From Streptomyces sp. BHT-5-2 (GTDB lineage: Bacteria > Actinomycetota > Actinomycetes > Streptomycetales > Streptomycetaceae): 64,000 nucleotides of DNA. The notes beneath the pieces were generated by a model, which was not told the origin of the DNA, ran no database searches, and saw only the letters and a list, made by a program, of their open reading frames with translations. Of this stretch, positions 19,646 through 34,141 are shown piece after piece. Every line of letters starts with the position of its first letter. Position 1 is the first letter of the stretch. The stretch spans positions 2,976,001-3,040,000 of the forward strand of contig NZ_CP081496.1 of the NCBI RefSeq assembly GCF_019774615.1. Reading direction: 5' to 3'. The translations under genes were made by a program, and so were the position numbers.

Positions 19646-20815
19646 ATGGTTTACCTCGACCACGCCGCCACCACTCCGATGCTCCCGGAGGCGGTGCAGG
19701 CGATGACCGCCCAGCTGACCGTCACCGGCAACGCGTCCTCCCTGCACGCCGCCGGCCGCCGGGCCCGGCGCACCGTCGAGGAGGCGCGGGAGTCGCTCGC
19801 CGCCTCCCTGGGGGCGCGGCCCAGCGAAATCGTCTTCACGGCGGGCGGCACGGAGGCCGACAACCTCGCGGTGAAGGGGCTGTACTGGTCCCGCCGGGCG
19901 GCCGATCCGGCCCGCACCCGGGTCCTCGTCAGCCCCGTCGAGCACCACGCCGTCCTGGACGCCGTCGAGTGGCTCGCCGAGCAGGAGGGCGCCACCGTCG
20001 ACTGGCTGCCCGTCGACGGCCACGGCCGGGTGCACGCCGACACGCTGCGCGAGGCGATCGCCCGCAACCCCGCCGATGTCGCCCTGGCCACCGTCATGTG
20101 GGCCAACAACGAGATCGGCACCGTCCAGCCGATCCGCGAACTGGCCGAGGTGGCAGCGGAGTTCGGCATTCCGCTGCACTCCGACGCGGTGCAGGCGGTG
20201 GGTCAGCTGGACGTCGACTTCGCCGCCTCCGGGCTGGCCGCGATGACCGTCTCCGGCCACAAGATCGGCGGCCCGTACGGCATCGGTGCGCTGCTGCTGG
20301 GCCGCGAGCACGCTCCCGTGCCCGTCCTGCACGGCGGCGGCCAGGAGCGCCAGGTCCGCTCCGGCACCCTCGACACCCCCGCCATCGCCGCGTTCGCGGC
20401 GGCCGGCCGGCACGCCGTGGCGCACCGCGAGGAGTTCGCCCGCGAGATCGGCGCGCTCCGCGACGACCTGATCAAGGCGGTGAGGGCGGCCGCCCCCGAC
20501 GCCATCCTGGGCGGCGACCCGGACCCGGCCGGCCGGCTCCCGGCCAACGCCCACTTCACCTTCCCCGGCTGCGAGGGCGACTCCCTGCTGCTCCTGCTGG
20601 ACGCCCAGGGCATCGCCTGCTCCACCGGCTCCGCCTGCACCGCCGGCATCGCCCAGCCCAGCCACGTCCTGCTGGCCACCGGCATGTCCCAGGACCTCGC
20701 CCGCGGCACCCTGCGCTTCTCGCTCGGCCACACCTCCACCGCCCAGGACGTGGCGGCTCTGGCCGAGGTCATCGGCCCGGTCGTCGAGCGCGCCCGGGGC
20801 GCGGGGCTGAGCTAG
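19646..20815 (+). CDS. cysteine desulfurase (NifS/IscS family)
   Basis: A PLP enzyme that removes sulfur from cysteine as an enzyme-bound persulfide for tRNA thiolation and iron-sulfur assembly. It has 389 residues. PLP lysine: [10 protein letters not shown] at Lys206. Catalytic loop: STGSACTAG with Cys331. The N terminus [10 protein letters not shown] is typical. It lies upstream of mnmA, which consumes persulfide sulfur for 2-thiouridine in tRNA. This enzyme is therefore the likely sulfur donor, as in other actinobacteria with this arrangement. No SD is visible before ATG. Confidence 0.95.
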   Translation: MVYLDHAATTPMLPEAVQAMTAQLTVTGNASSLHAAGRRARRTVEEARESLAASLGARPSEIVFTAGGTEADNLAVKGLYWSRRAADPARTRVLVSPVEHHAVLDAVEWLAEQEGATVDWLPVDGHGRVHADTLREAIARNPADVALATVMWANNEIGTVQPIRELAEVAAEFGIPLHSDAVQAVGQLDVDFAASGLAAMTVSGHKIGGPYGIGALLLGREHAPVPVLHGGGQERQVRSGTLDTPAIAAFAAAGRHAVAHREEFAREIGALRDDLIKAVRAAAPDAILGGDPDPAGRLPANAHFTFPGCEGDSLLLLLDAQGIACSTGSACTAGIAQPSHVLLATGMSQDLARGTLRFSLGHTSTAQDVAALAEVIGPVVERARGAGLS

Positions 20816-21146
20816 GGCGCTGCCGACGGGTCTCCGTGGCAGAAGGGACGGCGCCCTGGCCGCCGCCGACGGGTCACGCCCGGGGCGCCGGGCGGCGCGG
20901 TTCCGCGCGGACCAGGGTCAGACAGCGGTCCCGGCGCCGGGCGCCGCGTGAGGAGCCGGGCGCCTCCCGGCGCGCTGCCGTCCCGCCCTCGTCCCGCCCC
21001 TCGTCCTGCTCCCCGTACGTGGGCCGCCACGCCGCCCGCGCGCCGTCCGCCGCCGCCGTCGTCTCCGCCACGCCCGCCACCTCCTCCACGGCGTCCTCCA
21101 CAACGCTTTCCGGGCGTTCTCCGGTTCCGTCTACTCTGGAGGGGTT
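20816..21146. other. intergenic region between cysteine desulfurase and mnmA
   Basis: No credible gene in 331 bases. Right after the stop codon a hairpin CTGCCGACGG-loop-CCGTGGCAG (20820-20842, one bulge), nested in a 7-bp outer repeat (AGGGCGC / GCGCCCT), may terminate or protect the message. Near its right end, TACTCT (21132-21137) followed by TGGAGG gives mnmA a likely -10 and a ribosome site. Confidence 0.5.
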
Positions 21147-22313
21147 ATGACTGATGCCGCCGCCCCCCGCCGCCTCCGCGTCCTCGCCGCCATGTCCGGC
21201 GGGGTGGACTCCGCCGTCGCCGCGGCCCGCGCCGCCGAGGCGGGCCACGACGTCACAGGTGTCCACCTCGCACTGTCCGAGAACCCCAAGTCCTTCCGCA
21301 CCGGGGCCCGCGGCTGCTGCACCATCGAGGACTCCCACGACGCCCGCCGCGCCGCCGACGTGATCGGCATCCCCTTCTACGTCTGGGACCTCGCCGAGCG
21401 TTTCCGCGAGGACGTCGTCGAGGACTTCATCGCCGAGTACGAGGCCGGCCGCACCCCGAACCCGTGCCTGCGCTGCAACGAGAAGATCAAGTTCGCCGCC
21501 CTCCTGGACAAGGCGCTCGCCCTCGGCTTCGACGCGGTCTGCACCGGCCACTACGCCCAGGTGATCGTGAACGACGACGGCGCCCGTGAGCTGCACCGCG
21601 CCACCGACATGGCCAAGGACCAGTCCTACGTCCTCGGCGTGCTCGACGACCGCCAGCTGGCACACGCGATGTTCCCGCTCGGCGACACCCCGACCACCAA
21701 GGCCGAGATCCGCGCGGAGGCCGCCCGCCGCGGCCTGTTCGTCGCCAAGAAGCCCGACAGCCACGACATCTGCTTCATCGCCGACGGCGACACCCAGGGC
21801 TTCCTCGCCAAGCGGCTGGGCACCGCCGAGGGCGCCATCGTCGACGAGTCCGGTGCGAAGCTCGGCACCCACGACGGCGCCTACGGCTTCACCATCGGCC
21901 AGCGCAAGGGCCTGCGCATCGGCACCCCCGCCCCGGACGGCCGGCCCCGCTACGTCCTCGACATCTCCCCGGTGGACAACACCGTCACCGTCGGCCCGGC
22001 CCGCTCCCTCGACGTGACGGCGCTCACCGCGATCCGCCCCCGCTGGTGCGGCCGCCCGCCGGAGTCCGGCCCGGCCCGGTACACCGCGCAGCTGCGCGCG
22101 CACGGCGGCGAGACGGAGGTGACCGCCGAGCTGGTCGGCGGCACCGAGGACGGCGCCGAGCTGCGGGTCGACTTCACCGAGCCGGTGCGCGGCGTCGCCC
22201 CCGGCCAGGCGATCGTCCTCTACGACGGGACCCGGGTCGTCGGCTCGGCGACGATCGCCGGCACCACGCGCCGGTCGGCCGCCGCCGAGGCCCCGCAGCA
22301 GCAGGCCGGCTGA
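21147..22313 (+). CDS. mnmA: tRNA 2-thiouridine(34) synthase
   Basis: Thiolates U34 of Lys, Glu and Gln tRNAs, using ATP and a persulfide relay. It has 388 residues. PP-loop motif [11 protein letters not shown] is near residue 16. Catalytic cysteines are Cys107 in NPCLRCNEK and Cys209 in SHDICFI. The conserved FLAKRLG and central/C-terminal beta domains are present. ATG 21147 has GGAGG 5 bases upstream and a -10-like TACTCT just before that. The sulfur-supplying cysteine desulfurase precedes it in the same direction. Confidence 0.97.
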   Translation: MTDAAAPRRLRVLAAMSGGVDSAVAAARAAEAGHDVTGVHLALSENPKSFRTGARGCCTIEDSHDARRAADVIGIPFYVWDLAERFREDVVEDFIAEYEAGRTPNPCLRCNEKIKFAALLDKALALGFDAVCTGHYAQVIVNDDGARELHRATDMAKDQSYVLGVLDDRQLAHAMFPLGDTPTTKAEIRAEAARRGLFVAKKPDSHDICFIADGDTQGFLAKRLGTAEGAIVDESGAKLGTHDGAYGFTIGQRKGLRIGTPAPDGRPRYVLDISPVDNTVTVGPARSLDVTALTAIRPRWCGRPPESGPARYTAQLRAHGGETEVTAELVGGTEDGAELRVDFTEPVRGVAPGQAIVLYDGTRVVGSATIAGTTRRSAAAEAPQQQAG

Positions 22314-22500
22314 CCCACCGTCACCCCGCCCCGCAGGCGGTCCCGTCCCGGCGCCCGGGCCAGCCCCGGTGCCGCCCGGGACAAATGTCACGGTCAAGTA
22401 GGGACAGTTGGGGCTGCCGGCCGGGTGCCCCCGTGCCCGAGGCTTGGGTCGTCCGCCACGGCGCAGCAGGCGCCGGGACCGGCCCGACTCGGGGGAGACC

Positions 22501-24781
<2,281 letters not shown>

Positions 24782-24793
24782 CGCCGCCCGTAC

Positions 24794-24826
24794 ACCCTAC
24801 GGGGCGCCGCCCGTGCCCCGTAGGGT
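24794..24826. repeat. perfect 12-bp palindrome between gdhA and the LOG gene
   Basis: ACCCTACGGGGC (24794-24805) and its exact complement GCCCCGTAGGGT (24815-24826) surround a 9-base loop. It can act as the gdhA terminator. Its right arm contains TAGGGT, positioned as a -10 (or a weak ribosome site) for the following ATG at 24834, so termination and initiation may be interlocked. Confidence 0.65.
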
Positions 24827-24833
24827 GAACGGC

Positions 24834-25376
24834 ATGAACATCTGCGTCTTCTGCTCCGCCGCCGACCTCGACGACCGCTATGTCGTGCCCGCCCGCAAGT
24901 TCGCCGAACTGATCGGTTCCAGCGGGCATGCCCTGGTATGGGGTGGTTCGGACACCGGCCTGATGAAGGTCATGGCGGACGGCGTCCAGGAGGCCGGCGG
25001 CAAACTGCTCGGCGTCTCCGTGGAGTTCCTGGCGGACAAGGCGCGCGCCGGCGCGGACGAGATGATCGTCACCAAGGACCTCGCCGAGCGCAAGGCGGAG
25101 ATGCTCGCGCGGGCCGACGCCGTCGTCGTCATGGTCGGCGGCACCGGCACCCTGGACGAGGCGACCGAGATCCTGGAGCTGCGCAAGCACGGGATGCACG
25201 ACAAGCCGGTGGTCCTGCTCAACACCGCTGGTTTCTACGACGGACTGCAGACCCAGTTCCGGCGGATGGCGGCCGAGGGCTTCCTGCCCGTCGCCCTCTC
25301 CGAGCTGGTGTTCTTCGCCGAGGACGGGGTGGCCGCGCTGGCCTACCTGGAGCAGCGGGCGAGCACCCGGGGCTGA
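24834..25376 (+). CDS. LOG-family protein (TIGR00730-like)
   Basis: A 180-residue protein of the lysine-decarboxylase-like / LOG group; characterised LOG members release cytokinin-type bases by cleaving nucleoside monophosphates. The N terminus ICVFCSAA and the WGGSDTGLM segment are typical. The catalytic motif usually written PGGxGTxxE reads VGGTGTLDE here: the Gly-Gly-x-Gly-Thr and Glu are kept, the leading Pro is Val. ATG 24834 is preferred over GTG 24813, which lies inside the palindrome. Activity on nucleotides is family inference only. Confidence 0.85.
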   Translation: MNICVFCSAADLDDRYVVPARKFAELIGSSGHALVWGGSDTGLMKVMADGVQEAGGKLLGVSVEFLADKARAGADEMIVTKDLAERKAEMLARADAVVVMVGGTGTLDEATEILELRKHGMHDKPVVLLNTAGFYDGLQTQFRRMAAEGFLPVALSELVFFAEDGVAALAYLEQRASTRG

Positions 25377-25398
25377 CCCGCCGCCGGAGGGCACGCCG

Positions 25399-25404
25399 TA
25401 GGAT
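25399..25404 (+). promoter_or_regulatory. -10 element 7 bases before the SDR start
   Basis: TAGGAT ends 7 bases before ATG 25412, where a leaderless transcript would require it. The AGGA inside it could instead serve as a short ribosome site, so the reading is ambiguous. Confidence 0.4.
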
Positions 25405-25411
25405 CGGCCCC

Positions 25412-26101
25412 ATGGGTACGCATTTGATCACAGGCGCGGGGTCGGGCATCGGAGCGGCGGTCGCACGCAGGCTCGCCGAGCGCGGGGAGGAACTGTGGCT
25501 GCTCGCCCGGGACGTCGGCCGGGCCAAGGAGCTGGCCGAGCGGTTCCCCGGGGCGCACACCCTGGTCGGTGACCTCTCCGCCCCGGAGAAGCTCGACTGG
25601 GCACTGGGCCACCAGCGGCTGCCGGAGCGGCTGGACTCGCTCCAGCACATCGCGGGCGTCATCGAACTGGGCGCGGTCGGCGACCTGCCGGCCAAGGCGT
25701 GGCAGCGGCAGCTGACCGTCAACCTCGTCGCGCCCGCCGAGATCACCCGCCTGCTGCTGCCGCTGGTCCGGGTCGCCAAGGGCGACGTGGTCTTCGTCAA
25801 CTCCGGTGCCGGGCTCACCGCGCACGCCAACTGGGGCGGCTACGCCGCGAGCAAGCACGGACTGAAGGCGCTGGCGGACTCGCTGCGCGCCGAGGAGCAC
25901 GACAACGGCGTCCGGGTCACCTCCGTCTACCCGGGCCGCACCGCCACGCCCATGCAGGAGAGCACCCACCGCCAGGAGGGCAAGGACTACGACGCGTCGA
26001 AGTGGATCGACCCGGAGTCGGTGGCGACGGCCATCCTCACCGCGATCGACCTGCCGCGCGACGCGGAACTCAAGGACGTGGTGGTCCGCCCGGGCCGGTG
26101 A
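25412..26101 (+). CDS. short-chain dehydrogenase/reductase
   Basis: A 229-residue NAD(P)-dependent oxidoreductase of the classical SDR family. Cofactor motif TGAGSGIG lies at residues 7-14. The NAG-type strand reads FVNSGAG, which includes the catalytic Ser position, and the active-site YAASK is followed by HGLKALADSLR. The YPGRTATPM segment is typical. Substrate unknown. It stands between the LOG gene and a MetE-like gene and ends in a clean terminator. Confidence 0.92.
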   Translation: MGTHLITGAGSGIGAAVARRLAERGEELWLLARDVGRAKELAERFPGAHTLVGDLSAPEKLDWALGHQRLPERLDSLQHIAGVIELGAVGDLPAKAWQRQLTVNLVAPAEITRLLLPLVRVAKGDVVFVNSGAGLTAHANWGGYAASKHGLKALADSLRAEEHDNGVRVTSVYPGRTATPMQESTHRQEGKDYDASKWIDPESVATAILTAIDLPRDAELKDVVVRPGR

Positions 26102-26118
26102 CCCGCCCGTGCCTCCCT

Positions 26119-26145
26119 CGCCCCCGTGCCGAGCGCACGGGGGCG
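26119..26145 (+). terminator. terminator after the SDR gene
   Basis: A perfect 11-bp GC stem (26119-26129 with 26135-26145) with loop CGAGC lies 18 bases after the stop codon. Confidence 0.75.
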
Positions 26146-26231
26146 ACGTGCGTACCGGGGCGACGGACGCTCCGGGCGCCGGGCCGGTGCGCCCCCGTAC
26201 CCTCCCGCCGCACCCGCGGCCCGGCGCCGCA

Positions 26232-26237
26232 TACCCT
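26232..26237 (+). promoter_or_regulatory. -10 element 6 bases before the MetE-like gene
   Basis: TACCCT ends 6 bases before GTG 26244, and no Shine-Dalgarno sequence is present. This fits a leaderless start. Confidence 0.45.
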
Positions 26238-26243
26238 TCCCGG

Positions 26244-27257
26244 GTGAGCGAGAACACCAGGCACAAGTGGGCAGCGGGCGCGGCGACCGGCATCGGCTCG
26301 ATGCCCGGCGGGGACGCCCGCGAAGCGGCGAAGACCGTCACCGGCTCGTTGGAGGACCTCCCCCACCTGCCCGAGCTCCCGGCACGGGGGCCCGGCGCCG
26401 ACATGATCGGGCGGACCCTCGGCATGCTCGTCGAGCTCTACGCCCATGTGGAGCCCAGCGGTTGGCGGATCAGCGACCGGCCCGGCCGCGACACCCGACG
26501 GGCCCGCTCCTGGCTCGGCGAGGACCTGGACGCCCTGGAGGAGTTCACCCAGGGGTACGCCGGGCCGCTGAAGGTCTCCGCGGTCGGCCCGTGGACCCTG
26601 GCCGCCGCCCTGGAACTGCGCAACGGCGAGGCGGCGCTCGGCGACCCCGGGGCCTGCCGGGACCTCACCGAATCCCTCGCGGAGGGGCTGCGCGCCCATC
26701 TCGCGGACGTCCGGCGGCGGGTGCCGGGCGCCGAGGTCGTCCTCCAGCTCGACGAGCCCTCGCTGACCGCGGTGCTCCGGGGGCGGGTGAGGACCGCGAG
26801 CGGCTACCGCACCCACCGGGCCGTGGACCGCGCGGTCGTCGAGGGCGCACTGCGCGACCTCGTCGGCGCCGCGGACGGCGCGCCCGTCGTGGTCCACTCC
26901 TGCGCGCCCGAGGTGCCCTTCGGGCTGCTGCGGCGGGCCGGCGCCGCCGGCGTCTCGTTCGATTTCGGACTGCTCACCGAGCGTGAGGACGAGGTGCTCG
27001 GCGAGGCCGTCGAGGCCGGCACCGCGCTGTTCGCGGGCGTGGTGCCGGGCGTGGACGGTCGATTGTCGGACCCTGCCGGTAGCGTCATGGGTGTCCGGAC
27101 GCTGTGGCGCAGGCTGGGGCTGGCACCGGGGCTTCTCGCGGAGTCCGTGGTGGTCACCCCCTCGTGTGGTCTGGCGGGCGCCTCGCCCGCCTACGCCCGC
27201 GCGGTGCTCGCCCACTGCGTCCGGGCGGCCAGGTCGCTCGCGGACAACCCTGAGTGA
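26244..27257 (+). CDS. MetE-like (cobalamin-independent methionine synthase C-domain) protein
   Basis: A 337-residue protein corresponding to the C-terminal catalytic barrel of cobalamin-independent methionine synthase, without the N-terminal half. The zinc-site segments are visible: VVHSCAPEVPFG (His and Cys) and VTPSCGLAG (Cys). The start GIGSMPG is typical of this short 'core MetE' group in actinobacteria. The physiological methyl donor for such short proteins is uncertain. It begins at GTG 26244 without an SD and lies 30 bases upstream of ligA, so the two may be co-transcribed. Confidence 0.85.
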   Translation: MSENTRHKWAAGAATGIGSMPGGDAREAAKTVTGSLEDLPHLPELPARGPGADMIGRTLGMLVELYAHVEPSGWRISDRPGRDTRRARSWLGEDLDALEEFTQGYAGPLKVSAVGPWTLAAALELRNGEAALGDPGACRDLTESLAEGLRAHLADVRRRVPGAEVVLQLDEPSLTAVLRGRVRTASGYRTHRAVDRAVVEGALRDLVGAADGAPVVVHSCAPEVPFGLLRRAGAAGVSFDFGLLTEREDEVLGEAVEAGTALFAGVVPGVDGRLSDPAGSVMGVRTLWRRLGLAPGLLAESVVVTPSCGLAGASPAYARAVLAHCVRAARSLADNPE

Positions 27258-29504
<2,247 letters not shown>

Positions 29505-29660
29505 GGTGTCACCCCATCGGCGCATACCAGATTGATCTGGGAGGCCGGGTCGCATTCGGGCAACCGCTGCGGATCGCTGCCCGTGGCGGCCTTCCGCGTC
29601 CTACTGTTGACGTGTGCGCCTGTCGTGGCGCGGGCACAGCCGGCTGTGAGAGGGATCGGA

Positions 29661-31769
29661 ATGAAACCGACCGACAGTGCCGCTCCGGCGTCGCGGCTCC
29701 GCCGGCTTGTGGTGCCCGTGTTGCCCGCGGCCGTGGTCATGGCGGCGGGCGCGGTGTTCGCCGCGGGTGTGCTGCACGCCCTCGGCGGCGGTGAGCCGCT
29801 CTTCCCCGGTGGAGCCGTCGGCTGGTCGCTGGCGGTCCTGACCGGCGTCATCGTCGGCCATCTGGTCGCCCTCGGCCGCGACCGCTGGTGGGGCGGCACC
29901 GGTTCCGGGGCGGCCCTCGCCCTCGCCGTGCTCCTCCTGTACGGCTGGGTGGCGGCCGGCCTGGTCAGCCTCTCCGTCGTGCTCCTGGTCGGCGCCGCCC
30001 GGCGCCAGCGCTGGCGACAGGCCGTGGTCCACGGCGCCGTCGACCTCCTCGGCATCGGCGCCGCCGCGCTCGGCCTGGCCGCCTGCGGGGTGCACCCCGA
30101 CGTCCGCCGGCCCTGGAGCCCCGAGGCGTGGGACCTCTCCGTGCTGCCCGAGGTCGTGGTGATGGCGGGCGGCTATCTCCTCGTCAGCCGGGGGCTGTTG
30201 TGGTGCAGCCGGCTGCCGGTCGGCGGCGGCCTGCCCGCCATCGCCCGCCCGGCGGTGGTGCGGCAGGCCCTGGTCGGCATCGCCCTGCTGGGCATCTCCC
30301 CGCTGATCGCGGTGTGCGCGGTGGGCGCCCCGCTGCTGCTGCCGCTCTTCGCGGTCCCGCTGATCGCGCTGGACTCCACCCTCTGGATAGCCCGGGCGCG
30401 TGCCGAGGAGCAGCTGCGCGACCCGCTCACCGGCCTGCCCAACCGCCAGCGCCTGCTGGAGCGCACCTGGTCGGCCCTGGACGAGGCCGGGCGGTCCGGC
30501 ACCCGGGCCGCCCTCGTCCTGATCGACCTCGACCGCTTCCGCTCCGTCAACGACACCCTCGGGCACCTCGCCGGCGACCGGCTGCTGCTCCAGATCGCCG
30601 ACCGCCTGCGGCACGCCCTGCCGCGCGGCGCCGAGGCCGCCCGCCTCGGCGGCGACGAGTTCGCCGTCCTGCTGCCCGCCACCGACTCCCTGACCAGCTC
30701 CCAGCGGGTGGCCCGCAACCTCGTCGCGGCCCTGGGCTCGCCGCTGGACCTCGACGGGCTGACCCTCGTGCTCGAAGCCAGCGCGGGGGTCGCGGTCTTC
30801 CCCGAGCACGCGCTCGACGCCGAGGGCCTGCTGCGCCGCGCCGACGTGGCGATGTACCAGGCCAAGCGGGACCGCAGCGGCGTCGAGCTCTACGAGGCCA
30901 AGCGGGACGGCAACACCCCCGACCGGCTCGGCCTGCTGGGCGATCTGCGGCGCGCCCTGGACGCCGGCGACGTGGAACTGCACTACCAGCCCAAGGTCCG
31001 CTTCGACGGCCATGTCTCCGGCCTGGAGGCACTGGTCCGCTGGGTCCACCCGGACCGCGGCCGGGTCCCCCCGGACGAGTTCATCGCCATCGCCGAGTCC
31101 TCCGGCCTGATGCCCCGCCTGACCGAGTACGTCCTGGAGACCGCGCTCGCCCAGGTGGCGCGCTGGCGCGCGATGGGCCTGGAGGTACCGGTCGCGGTGA
31201 ACGTCTCGCCCCGCGACGTGCACTCCCCGGGCTTCGCCGGCGCGGTCGCCGCCCGCCTGGCCCGACATCGCGTCCCACCGGGCGCACTCCAGCTGGAGAT
31301 AACCGAACACGTCCTGCTGGAGGACCCGCAGCGGGCCGCCGACACCCTCGCCGGGCTCACCGCCCACGGCGTGAAGATGTCCCTGGACGACTTCGGCACC
31401 GGCTACAGCTCCCTGGTCCACCTGCGGCGCCTCCCGGTCAGCGAGCTCAAGATCGACCGCTCCTTCGTGGCCCGGCTGGCGGTCGACACCGAGGACGCCG
31501 AGATCGTCCGATGCACCCTCGACCTCGCCCACTCGCTGGGCCTGCTGGTCGTGGCCGAGGGCGTGGAGGACGACGAGACCTGGGAGCGGCTGCGCGACCT
31601 GGGCTGCGACGCCGTCCAGGGCTGGCTGGTGGCGGCCGCGATGCCACCGGACGAGACCACGGCCTGGTTGCGGGCCCGCGGTGAGCACGGCTGGCGCCGT
31701 GCGTCGGAGACGACCGCCCTGGCGGCGGAGAAGGCAGCCGAGCGCCCTTCGGGACAGGTCCTGAAGTGA
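29661..31769 (+). CDS. rmdB: membrane GGDEF-EAL cyclic-di-GMP enzyme
   Basis: A 702-residue protein with about eight N-terminal membrane helices (residues 1-245), then GGDEF and EAL domains and a short Ala-rich tail. The GGDEF domain keeps [11 protein letters not shown], so cyclase activity is possible. The EAL domain keeps LEALVRW, the EITEH strand, the loop LDDFGTGYSS, KIDRSF and AEGVE, so c-di-GMP phosphodiesterase activity is expected. Architecture and location just after ligA match Streptomyces RmdB, a c-di-GMP phosphodiesterase affecting development; the symbol rests on that recollection. ATG 29661 follows GGGATCGGA, and longer frames read into non-conserved sequence. Confidence 0.85.
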   Translation: MKPTDSAAPASRLRRLVVPVLPAAVVMAAGAVFAAGVLHALGGGEPLFPGGAVGWSLAVLTGVIVGHLVALGRDRWWGGTGSGAALALAVLLLYGWVAAGLVSLSVVLLVGAARRQRWRQAVVHGAVDLLGIGAAALGLAACGVHPDVRRPWSPEAWDLSVLPEVVVMAGGYLLVSRGLLWCSRLPVGGGLPAIARPAVVRQALVGIALLGISPLIAVCAVGAPLLLPLFAVPLIALDSTLWIARARAEEQLRDPLTGLPNRQRLLERTWSALDEAGRSGTRAALVLIDLDRFRSVNDTLGHLAGDRLLLQIADRLRHALPRGAEAARLGGDEFAVLLPATDSLTSSQRVARNLVAALGSPLDLDGLTLVLEASAGVAVFPEHALDAEGLLRRADVAMYQAKRDRSGVELYEAKRDGNTPDRLGLLGDLRRALDAGDVELHYQPKVRFDGHVSGLEALVRWVHPDRGRVPPDEFIAIAESSGLMPRLTEYVLETALAQVARWRAMGLEVPVAVNVSPRDVHSPGFAGAVAARLARHRVPPGALQLEITEHVLLEDPQRAADTLAGLTAHGVKMSLDDFGTGYSSLVHLRRLPVSELKIDRSFVARLAVDTEDAEIVRCTLDLAHSLGLLVVAEGVEDDETWERLRDLGCDAVQGWLVAAAMPPDETTAWLRARGEHGWRRASETTALAAEKAAERPSGQVLK

Positions 31770-32134
31770 CCCGGCCACCGGCCGTCCCAACTCCCCGCTC
31801 CGACACCACCGCACAGCCCCCGCACCGACCCCGCCCGGACCGGCAGGCCCCGGACGACACCGCCACGGACGCACCTGCACCGCACGATCCCGTACCGCAC
31901 GACCCGGCACCGGACGCATCCGCTCCGGACACCCCCGCACCGGAGCCCCCCGTTCCGGACGGTCCCCCGCCGGTAGTCCCGGCGCCCCGGGGCCCGGCGG
32001 CGCGGGGCCCCAGGACAAACGATCCGCCACCCGACGCCCCGGACGCCCCCGCTCCACCCGACGGCACCGGCACCGCCCCCGGCGGGCCGGAGCCGCCGGA
32101 CGCCCCCCGGCCCCCCGCCGCGGACGGCGGCTGA
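31766..32134 (+). CDS. possible proline-rich protein, 122 aa
   Basis: An open frame starts at a GTG overlapping the stop codon of the GGDEF-EAL gene (GTGA) and encodes a Pro/Asp/Ala/Thr-rich chain with repeated Ala-Pro-Asp units and no hydrophobic segment. The overlap argues for a coupled gene. The extreme low complexity and lack of any fold argue that it may be only an open stretch of C-rich DNA. Confidence 0.25.
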   Translation: MTRPPAVPTPRSDTTAQPPHRPRPDRQAPDDTATDAPAPHDPVPHDPAPDASAPDTPAPEPPVPDGPPPVVPAPRGPAARGPRTNDPPPDAPDAPAPPDGTGTAPGGPEPPDAPRPPAADGG

Positions 32135-32345
32135 CCGGCCGCGGCGGCCCGGCGGCGGCCGCCGCGGCGGCCCGCGCCGCGCCCCGCCCGCAGGCCCGTC
32201 GTGACGGTCCGGCGAAAGCGTTTCGCGGCAGCGTTCCCCTACGCCATAGGATTGGGCCGGAATACCCCGCCGGAGAATTCGCCCAGAAATCTCCTTCCGG
32301 AACACTCCGCCCAGAACACCGCCGAAAACACCAGAGGATCTCTGC
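31770..32345. other. intergenic region before gatC with candidate promoter
   Basis: The first 360 bases are C-rich imperfect repeats (see the proline-rich frame). After 32200 the GC content falls. There a 15-bp odd-centred palindrome GCGAAAGCGTTTCGC (32212-32226) lies 20 bases before TAGGAT (32247-32252), a likely -10 giving a leader of about 85 bases to gatC. The palindrome resembles LacI-family operators (inference). No other gene is seen. Confidence 0.45.
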
Positions 32346-32642
32346 ATGCCTGGCATCACGCGCGAGGAGGTCGCCCACCTCGCCCGGCTGGCACGTCTGG
32401 AGCTGAAGGACGAAGAGCTCGACCACTTCGCCGGACAGCTCGACGACATCATCGGCGCGGTCGCCCGCGTCTCCGAGGTCGCCGGTCAAGACGTCCCGCC
32501 GACCTCCCACCCGCTGCCGCTGACCAATGTGATGCGTCCGGACGAGGTCCGTCCGTCGCTCACCCCGGAGCAGGCGCTCTCCGGCGCTCCCGCCGAGGAG
32601 CAGCAGCGTTTCAAGGTGCCGCAGATCCTGGGGGAGGAGTGA
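32346..32642 (+). CDS. gatC: Asp/Glu-tRNA amidotransferase subunit C
   Basis: The small linker subunit of the GatCAB complex that converts misacylated Glu-tRNA(Gln) and Asp-tRNA(Asn) to the correct amide forms. It has 98 residues, the standard size. It opens with [17 protein letters not shown] and ends with [15 protein letters not shown], both typical. ATG 32346 follows AGAGGA. The gatA start lies 5 bases after its stop. Confidence 0.97.
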   Translation: MPGITREEVAHLARLARLELKDEELDHFAGQLDDIIGAVARVSEVAGQDVPPTSHPLPLTNVMRPDEVRPSLTPEQALSGAPAEEQQRFKVPQILGEE

Positions 32643-32647
32643 CCACC

Positions 32648-34141
32648 ATGGCAGATCTGATCAAGCTCACCGCCGCCGAGATCGCGGCCCGGATCGCCGC
32701 CGGCGAGCTCACCGCCGTCGAGGTCACCGAGGCCCACCTGGCGCGCATCGAGGCCGTCGACGAGAAGGTGCACGCCTTCCTGCACGTGGACCGCGAGGGC
32801 GCGCTGGCCCAGGCCCGCGCCGTCGACGAGAAGCGGGCCCGCGGCGAGAAGCTCGGGCCGCTGGCCGGCGTCCCGCTCGCGCTGAAGGACATCTTCACCA
32901 CCGAGGACATGCCGACCACCGTCGGCTCGAAGATCCTCGAAGGCTGGATCCCGCCGTACGACGCGACCCTGACCAGGAAGCTCAGGGAAGCCGACGTCGT
33001 CCTCCTCGGCAAGACCAACATGGACGAGTTCGCCATGGGGTCGTCGACCGAGAACAGCGCCTACGGGCCGACCGGCAACCCCTGGGACCTCACCAAGATC
33101 CCCGGCGGCTCCGGCGGCGGCTCCTCCGCCGCACTGGCCTCCTTCCAGGCCCCGCTCGCCATCGGCACGGACACCGGCGGCTCGATCCGCCAGCCCGCCG
33201 CCGTCACCGGCACCGTCGGCGTCAAGCCCACCTACGGCGGAGTCTCCCGCTACGGCATGGTGGCCTTCTCCAGCTCCCTGGACCAGGGCGGCCCGTGCGC
33301 CCGCACGGTGCTGGACGCGGCGCTGCTGCACGAGGCCATCGCCGGCCACGACCCGCTGGACTCCACCTCCATCGACGCCCCGGTCCCGCCGGTCGTCGAG
33401 GCGGCCCGCAACGGCAGCGTGGACGGGATGCGGATCGGCGTCGTCAAGCAGTTCCGGGGCGAGGGCTACCAGCCCGGTGTGCTCCAGCGCTTCGACGAGT
33501 CGGTGGCACTGCTCACCGAGCTGGGCGCCGAGATCGTCGAGCTGGACTGCCCGTCCTTCGACCTGGCGCTGGCCGCGTACTACCTGATCGCGCCCTCCGA
33601 GTGCTCCTCCAACCTCGCCCGCTTCGACGCCATGCGCTACGGCCTGCGGGTCGGCGACGACGGCACGAAGTCCGCCGAGGAGGTCACCGCGCTCACCCGC
33701 GAGGCCGGCTTCGGCCCGGAGGTCAAGCGCCGCATCATGCTCGGCACCTACGCGCTCAGCTCCGGCTACTACGACGCGTACTACGGCAGCGCCCAGAAGG
33801 TCCGCACGCTGATCACCCGCGACTTCGAGCGGGCCTTCGAGCAGGTCGACGTGATCATCTCGCCGACCACGCCGACCACCGCGTTCCCGATCGGCGAGCG
33901 CACCGACGACCCGATGGCGATGTACCTCGCCGACGTGTGCACCATCCCCGCCAACCTCGCGGGCAACGCCGCCATGTCGCTGCCCTGCGGGCTGGCACCC
34001 GAGGACGGGCTGCCGGTGGGGCTCCAGATCATCGCCCCCGCCATGGCCGACGACCGGCTCTACAAGGTCGGTGCCGCGGTCGAGTCCGCGCTGGACGAGA
34101 AGTGGGGCCACCCGCTTCTGGAGGAGGCACCGGCGCTGTGA
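32648..34141 (+). CDS. gatA: Asp/Glu-tRNA amidotransferase subunit A
   Basis: The amidase subunit, which releases ammonia from glutamine for the transamidation. It has 497 residues, normal. The Ser-cisSer-Lys triad segments are present: LALKDIF for the Lys, [11 protein letters not shown] for the cis-Ser, and [11 protein letters not shown] for the nucleophilic Ser. ATG 32648 is 5 bases after gatC. The TGA stop overlaps the GTG of a 24-codon frame, through which ribosomes may pass to the next gene. Confidence 0.98.
   Translation: MADLIKLTAAEIAARIAAGELTAVEVTEAHLARIEAVDEKVHAFLHVDREGALAQARAVDEKRARGEKLGPLAGVPLALKDIFTTEDMPTTVGSKILEGWIPPYDATLTRKLREADVVLLGKTNMDEFAMGSSTENSAYGPTGNPWDLTKIPGGSGGGSSAALASFQAPLAIGTDTGGSIRQPAAVTGTVGVKPTYGGVSRYGMVAFSSSLDQGGPCARTVLDAALLHEAIAGHDPLDSTSIDAPVPPVVEAARNGSVDGMRIGVVKQFRGEGYQPGVLQRFDESVALLTELGAEIVELDCPSFDLALAAYYLIAPSECSSNLARFDAMRYGLRVGDDGTKSAEEVTALTREAGFGPEVKRRIMLGTYALSSGYYDAYYGSAQKVRTLITRDFERAFEQVDVIISPTTPTTAFPIGERTDDPMAMYLADVCTIPANLAGNAAMSLPCGLAPEDGLPVGLQIIAPAMADDRLYKVGAAVESALDEKWGHPLLEEAPAL

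Noticed and set aside
26350..26395. GGAGGACCTCCCCCACC in the MetE-like gene as an inserted repeat
   Set aside because: The translation SLEDLPHLPELP is a conserved segment of this protein group; no extra residues are introduced.
29601..32510. 969-codon minus-strand frame opposite the GGDEF-EAL gene
   Set aside because: Low-complexity Gly/Ala/Gln translation opposite a gene with intact catalytic motifs; a shadow despite its length.
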